Positions 51,311-53,756 of a stretch of 53,756 nt of DNA are shown here, one piece after another. The first letter of the stretch is position 1. Each line of letters begins with the position of its first letter. Position numbers and translations under genes: made by a program. The notes beneath the pieces are model-generated. The model saw only the letters and a program-made list of their open reading frames with translations, made no database searches and was not told where the DNA came from. Origin of the DNA: REEB85 sp018971455 (GTDB taxonomy: Bacteria > Pseudomonadota > Alphaproteobacteria > Acetobacterales > Acetobacteraceae); assembly GCA_028871195.1 (NCBI GenBank), contig JAGWNT010000013.1, positions 1 to 53,756 on the forward strand. The letters run 5' to 3'.

Positions 51311-53149
51311 TCAGTTGAGCAGCACCTTCACATAGGCGCCGGGCGCGTCCTCGATCGGCGGGAGCTTGCCCTCGCCCGGCACCCGGGCTTTGACCTGGCG
51401 CTTGTCGAGCGCGGTCACCCAGCGCTGCCAGTCCGGCCACCAGGAGCCGGCGATCTCGGTGGCCCCCTGGAACCAGGCCTCGGCATCGGCGGGCAGGTCG
51501 GCGCTGATCCAGTGGCTGTATTTGCCGCCCTCCGGCGGGTTTACCACGCCGGCGATATGCCCTGAGGCGGCCAGCACGAAGCGGTTCTCCCCGCGCAGCA
51601 GCTGGGTGCCGCGATAGGTCGCCTGCCAGGGCGCGATGTGGTCCTCGCGGGTGGAGAGGAAATAGGCCGGCACCTTGATCTTCGAGAGGTCGATCGGCGT
51701 GCCCGCAAGGCTGATCCCGTTGGGCTGCGCCAGCCGGTTCTCCTGGTACATGTTGCGCAGGTAGAAGCTGTGCATGCGCGCGGGCATGCGCGTCGAATCG
51801 CTGTTCCAGTAGAGCAGGTCGAAGGGGAAGGGATCGTTGCCGAGCAGGTAGTTGTTGACCACGAACGACCAGATCAGATCATTGGCGCGCAGCATGTTGA
51901 AGGTGGTGGACATCTCGCTGCCTTCGAGGAAGCCGCGCTTGTTCATCTTCTCCTCGAGCATCTTGATCTGCTCTTCGTCGATGAACACGTTGAGCTCGCC
52001 CGATTCACGGAAATCCATCAGCGTCACGAAGAACGTCGCCGACTTGATGCGGTCATCGCCATTGGCCGCCATCCATGCCAGCGTCGAGCCGAGCAGCGTG
52101 CCGCCCAGGCAATAGCCGATGGCGTTGATGTCGCGTTCGCCGGTCGCCGCCTCGATGGCGCCGAGCGCGTCGAGGATGCCCTCGCGCATGTAGTCGTCAA
52201 AACCCTTCTCCGCGAGCCTCGCATCCGGGTTCACCCACGAGACGATGAACACCGTATGGCCCTGCGCCACCGCCCAGCGCACCAGGCTGTTCTTCGGCCG
52301 CAGATCGAGGATGTAGAACTTGTTGATCCAGGGCGGGATGATCAGCAGCGGGCGCTTGAGCACCTTCTCGGTGGTCGGGCTGTACTGGATGAGCTGCATC
52401 AGCTCGTTCTGGAACACCACCTTGCCCGGCGTCACGGCGATGTTCTCGCCGATGCGGAACGCCTCGGTGTCGGTCATCTTGATGTGCAGGCTGCCGCGGC
52501 CGCGCTCGAGATCGGCGAGCAGGTTGTTCAATCCCTTGATGAGGTTCTCGCCGCCGGTCTCGGCGGTCTTGCGCAGCACCTCGGGGTTGGTCAGCAGGAA
52601 GTTGCTCGGGCTCATCGCGTCGGTGAACTGGCGGGCGTAGAAATCCACCTTCTGCGCCGTCGCCGAATCCAGCCCGTCCACCTGCGTCACCACGTCCTGC
52701 ACGAAGCGCGCCGAGAGCAGGTAGGATTGCTTGATGAAGTCGAAGACCTCGCTGTCCTTCCAGGCATCGTCCTTGAAGCGGCGATCCTTGGAGTCCGCCT
52801 CGATCACCGGCGCGCTCTCCACGCCCATCAGCCGGCGCGCGGTGTTCTGCCAGAGCGACATGTAATCCTGCCAGAACCCCATCTGGGCCTGCATCATCTT
52901 CGCCGGGTTGGCCATCAGCCGCGTCGTCATCTCCATGAACGCATGGCCGATATTCAGCGGGTCCGGATTGCGCGGGCCGCTCTCGGTCTGCCGCTTGAGC
53001 CACTCGCCGACGATGCGCTGCGAGCGCTCGGCCACGCCGGCCATCGAATGGGCGAATTCCGCGGCATCGGGCAGACGGAAGGCGCTCCCTGTGTCGCTGC
53101 CGCCGCCCGCCTCGCGGGAGGGGCCTTTCGGCGTTTTCTGATCGGCCAT
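51311..53149 (-). CDS. phaC: Class I poly(3-hydroxyalkanoate) synthase
   Basis: A 612-residue PHA polymerase that joins 3-hydroxyacyl-CoA units into storage polyester at granule surfaces. The lipase-like box with the catalytic cysteine is GYCLGGTLLG near residue 346; the catalytic aspartate and histidine lie in STREDHIAPW and SGHIAGVVNPP. The N-terminal region has FWQDYMSLWQN and the central PPWINKFYILDLRP. Length matches class I, which does not need a PhaE or PhaR partner. No phaA or phaB is adjacent. Confidence 0.96.
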   Translation of the reverse strand: MADQKTPKGPSREAGGGSDTGSAFRLPDAAEFAHSMAGVAERSQRIVGEWLKRQTESGPRNPDPLNIGHAFMEMTTRLMANPAKMMQAQMGFWQDYMSLWQNTARRLMGVESAPVIEADSKDRRFKDDAWKDSEVFDFIKQSYLLSARFVQDVVTQVDGLDSATAQKVDFYARQFTDAMSPSNFLLTNPEVLRKTAETGGENLIKGLNNLLADLERGRGSLHIKMTDTEAFRIGENIAVTPGKVVFQNELMQLIQYSPTTEKVLKRPLLIIPPWINKFYILDLRPKNSLVRWAVAQGHTVFIVSWVNPDARLAEKGFDDYMREGILDALGAIEAATGERDINAIGYCLGGTLLGSTLAWMAANGDDRIKSATFFVTLMDFRESGELNVFIDEEQIKMLEEKMNKRGFLEGSEMSTTFNMLRANDLIWSFVVNNYLLGNDPFPFDLLYWNSDSTRMPARMHSFYLRNMYQENRLAQPNGISLAGTPIDLSKIKVPAYFLSTREDHIAPWQATYRGTQLLRGENRFVLAASGHIAGVVNPPEGGKYSHWISADLPADAEAWFQGATEIAGSWWPDWQRWVTALDKRQVKARVPGEGKLPPIEDAPGAYVKVLLN

Positions 53150-53235
53150 TCCTTGGGCGTCCTTTCCGTCGGCGGCGGGCGGCTGCTACATCTGCACGTA
53201 ACCGAGATGGCGACCGCCGGGAGCTTTTACGACCT

Positions 53236-53756
53236 ATGTCGATCGCAAGTGTTACAGGCGCGGGGTTTCCTCGGGCAGGTGTTACAGGGCCGTCCTCGGC
53301 CGTTCAAGTGCGCGCCGCGCGCCGCAGGGCCGCTGCCGGCGGCGCCCTCGCGGCCCTGCTCCTGACCGGCTGCACAGCCCAGCCCGGGATCGACCCGCTG
53401 ACCTGGTGGCACCATCTCGAAGGCGGCCGCATCGCCCGCTCGCGCCCGCCGCCGCCGGCCGCCGATGCGCCCTTCCCCTCGCTCGGCACCGTGCCCAGCG
53501 CCCCGCAGACGCTCGATGCCGCAACCCGCGGGCGCATCGCCCAGGGCCTGCTGGCCGACCGCGCCAATGCCCGCTACGCCGAGGCAACCACCCCCATCCC
53601 GCCGCTGCCTCAGGTGGGGCCCGCGCCCGCCGCCGATAGCGGCGCCACGATGGGCGCCCAGCTCGCGGCCGCCTCGACCCCGCCCGCCACATCCTCCCCG
53701 GCCGCGCCCCACCCGCCGCCGCGCGCCGCGCCGCTGCGCCCGGTGGCGGCCGCGCC
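53236..53756 (+). CDS. Putative lipoprotein, 3' end cut by window edge
   Basis: An open frame from ATG at 53236 runs off the right edge (at least 173 residues). A GTG at 53308 would give a cleaner lipoprotein signal (RRRAAAGGALAALLLTGC) and may be the true start, but it lacks a ribosome-binding site. The mature part begins TAQPGIDPLTWWHHLEGG, then is Pro/Ala-rich with TRGRIAQGLLADRANARYAE. The family is unknown to me. It diverges from phaC across 86 bases. Confidence 0.7.
   Translation, partial: MSIASVTGAGFPRAGVTGPSSAVQVRAARRRAAAGGALAALLLTGCTAQPGIDPLTWWHHLEGGRIARSRPPPPAADAPFPSLGTVPSAPQTLDAATRGRIAQGLLADRANARYAEATTPIPPLPQVGPAPAADSGATMGAQLAAASTPPATSSPAAPHPPPRAAPLRPVAAA
53249..53288. repeat. Direct repeat GTGTTACAGG in the phaC/lipoprotein gap region
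   Basis: GTGTTACAGG occurs at 53249-53258 and 53279-53288, exactly 30 bases apart. If translation begins at 53308 both copies are untranslated and could be an operator; if at 53236 they are coding. Confidence 0.55.

Overview
The window is a GC-rich, gene-dense stretch of chromosome. It suggests an alphaproteobacterium, probably Rhodospirillales/Acetobacteraceae. The reasons are a separate F0 operon with both b' and b subunits, a serC-type leader RNA before serC-serA, the order rne / amiC / penicillin-binding protein 1A / prfB, rplM-rpsI-argC, a GT4 plus metallophosphoesterase pair, and a class I PHA synthase. I see no tRNA, rRNA, CRISPR array, insertion sequence, prophage or plasmid function. 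Genus-level placement is inference.

Layout. 1-3540: envelope/lipid genes (DUF374 acyltransferase, GT4 glycosyltransferase and LpxH-like phosphoesterase on the minus strand, divergent from a lipid kinase). 3605-6668: a tightly overlapped acyl-CoA dehydrogenase / APH-type kinase / DUF6285 / unknown-protein operon that resembles the 4-hydroxyacyl-CoA module (LvaC/LvaA/LvaB; ACAD10/11 of animals). 6653-10447: greB, a fused ABC exporter and a class III aminotransferase. 10567-13200: F0 ATP synthase operon atpI-B-E-b'-b with a promoter and a terminator. 13277-17974: an orphan peptide-type binding protein and RNase E on the minus strand. 18617-23228: amiC, mrcA and prfB, the last with an intact programmed +1 frameshift. 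23309-26468: AtzE-like amidase with AtzG-like subunit and an AraC regulator, divergent from a flavin reductase. 26523-35140: an unknown protein with a glycosyltransferase-like start, a radical SAM protein, a ClC transporter, a DJ-1/PfpI protein, MoaB, a lytic transglycosylase and uracil-DNA glycosylase. 35236-42598: ETF-quinone oxidoreductase, an orphan molybdenum hydroxylase large subunit and a four-gene NitT/TauT-type ABC transporter, all joined by overlapping stops and starts. 42666-43957: three small exported glycine-zipper or glycine-rich proteins, one with a Tyr/Gln repeat tail. 44217-47071: serC leader, serC and serA. 47061-51244: NAD(P)-binding protein, rplM-rpsI, argC, gamma-carbonic anhydrase and a lipoprotein. 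51311-53756: phaC and a divergent lipoprotein cut by the right edge.

How the genes work together. Acyl-CoA dehydrogenase electrons normally pass through ETF to ETF-quinone oxidoreductase, which is present. A 4-hydroxyacyl-CoA pathway would yield 3-hydroxyacyl-CoA, the monomer type used by the PHA synthase at the right end. These links are inference from family knowledge. The most notable candidates for follow-up are the Lva-like operon with its uncharacterised fourth gene, the ETF-QO / Mo-hydroxylase / transporter operon, and the exported glycine-zipper trio. Most of the rest is conserved core genome.
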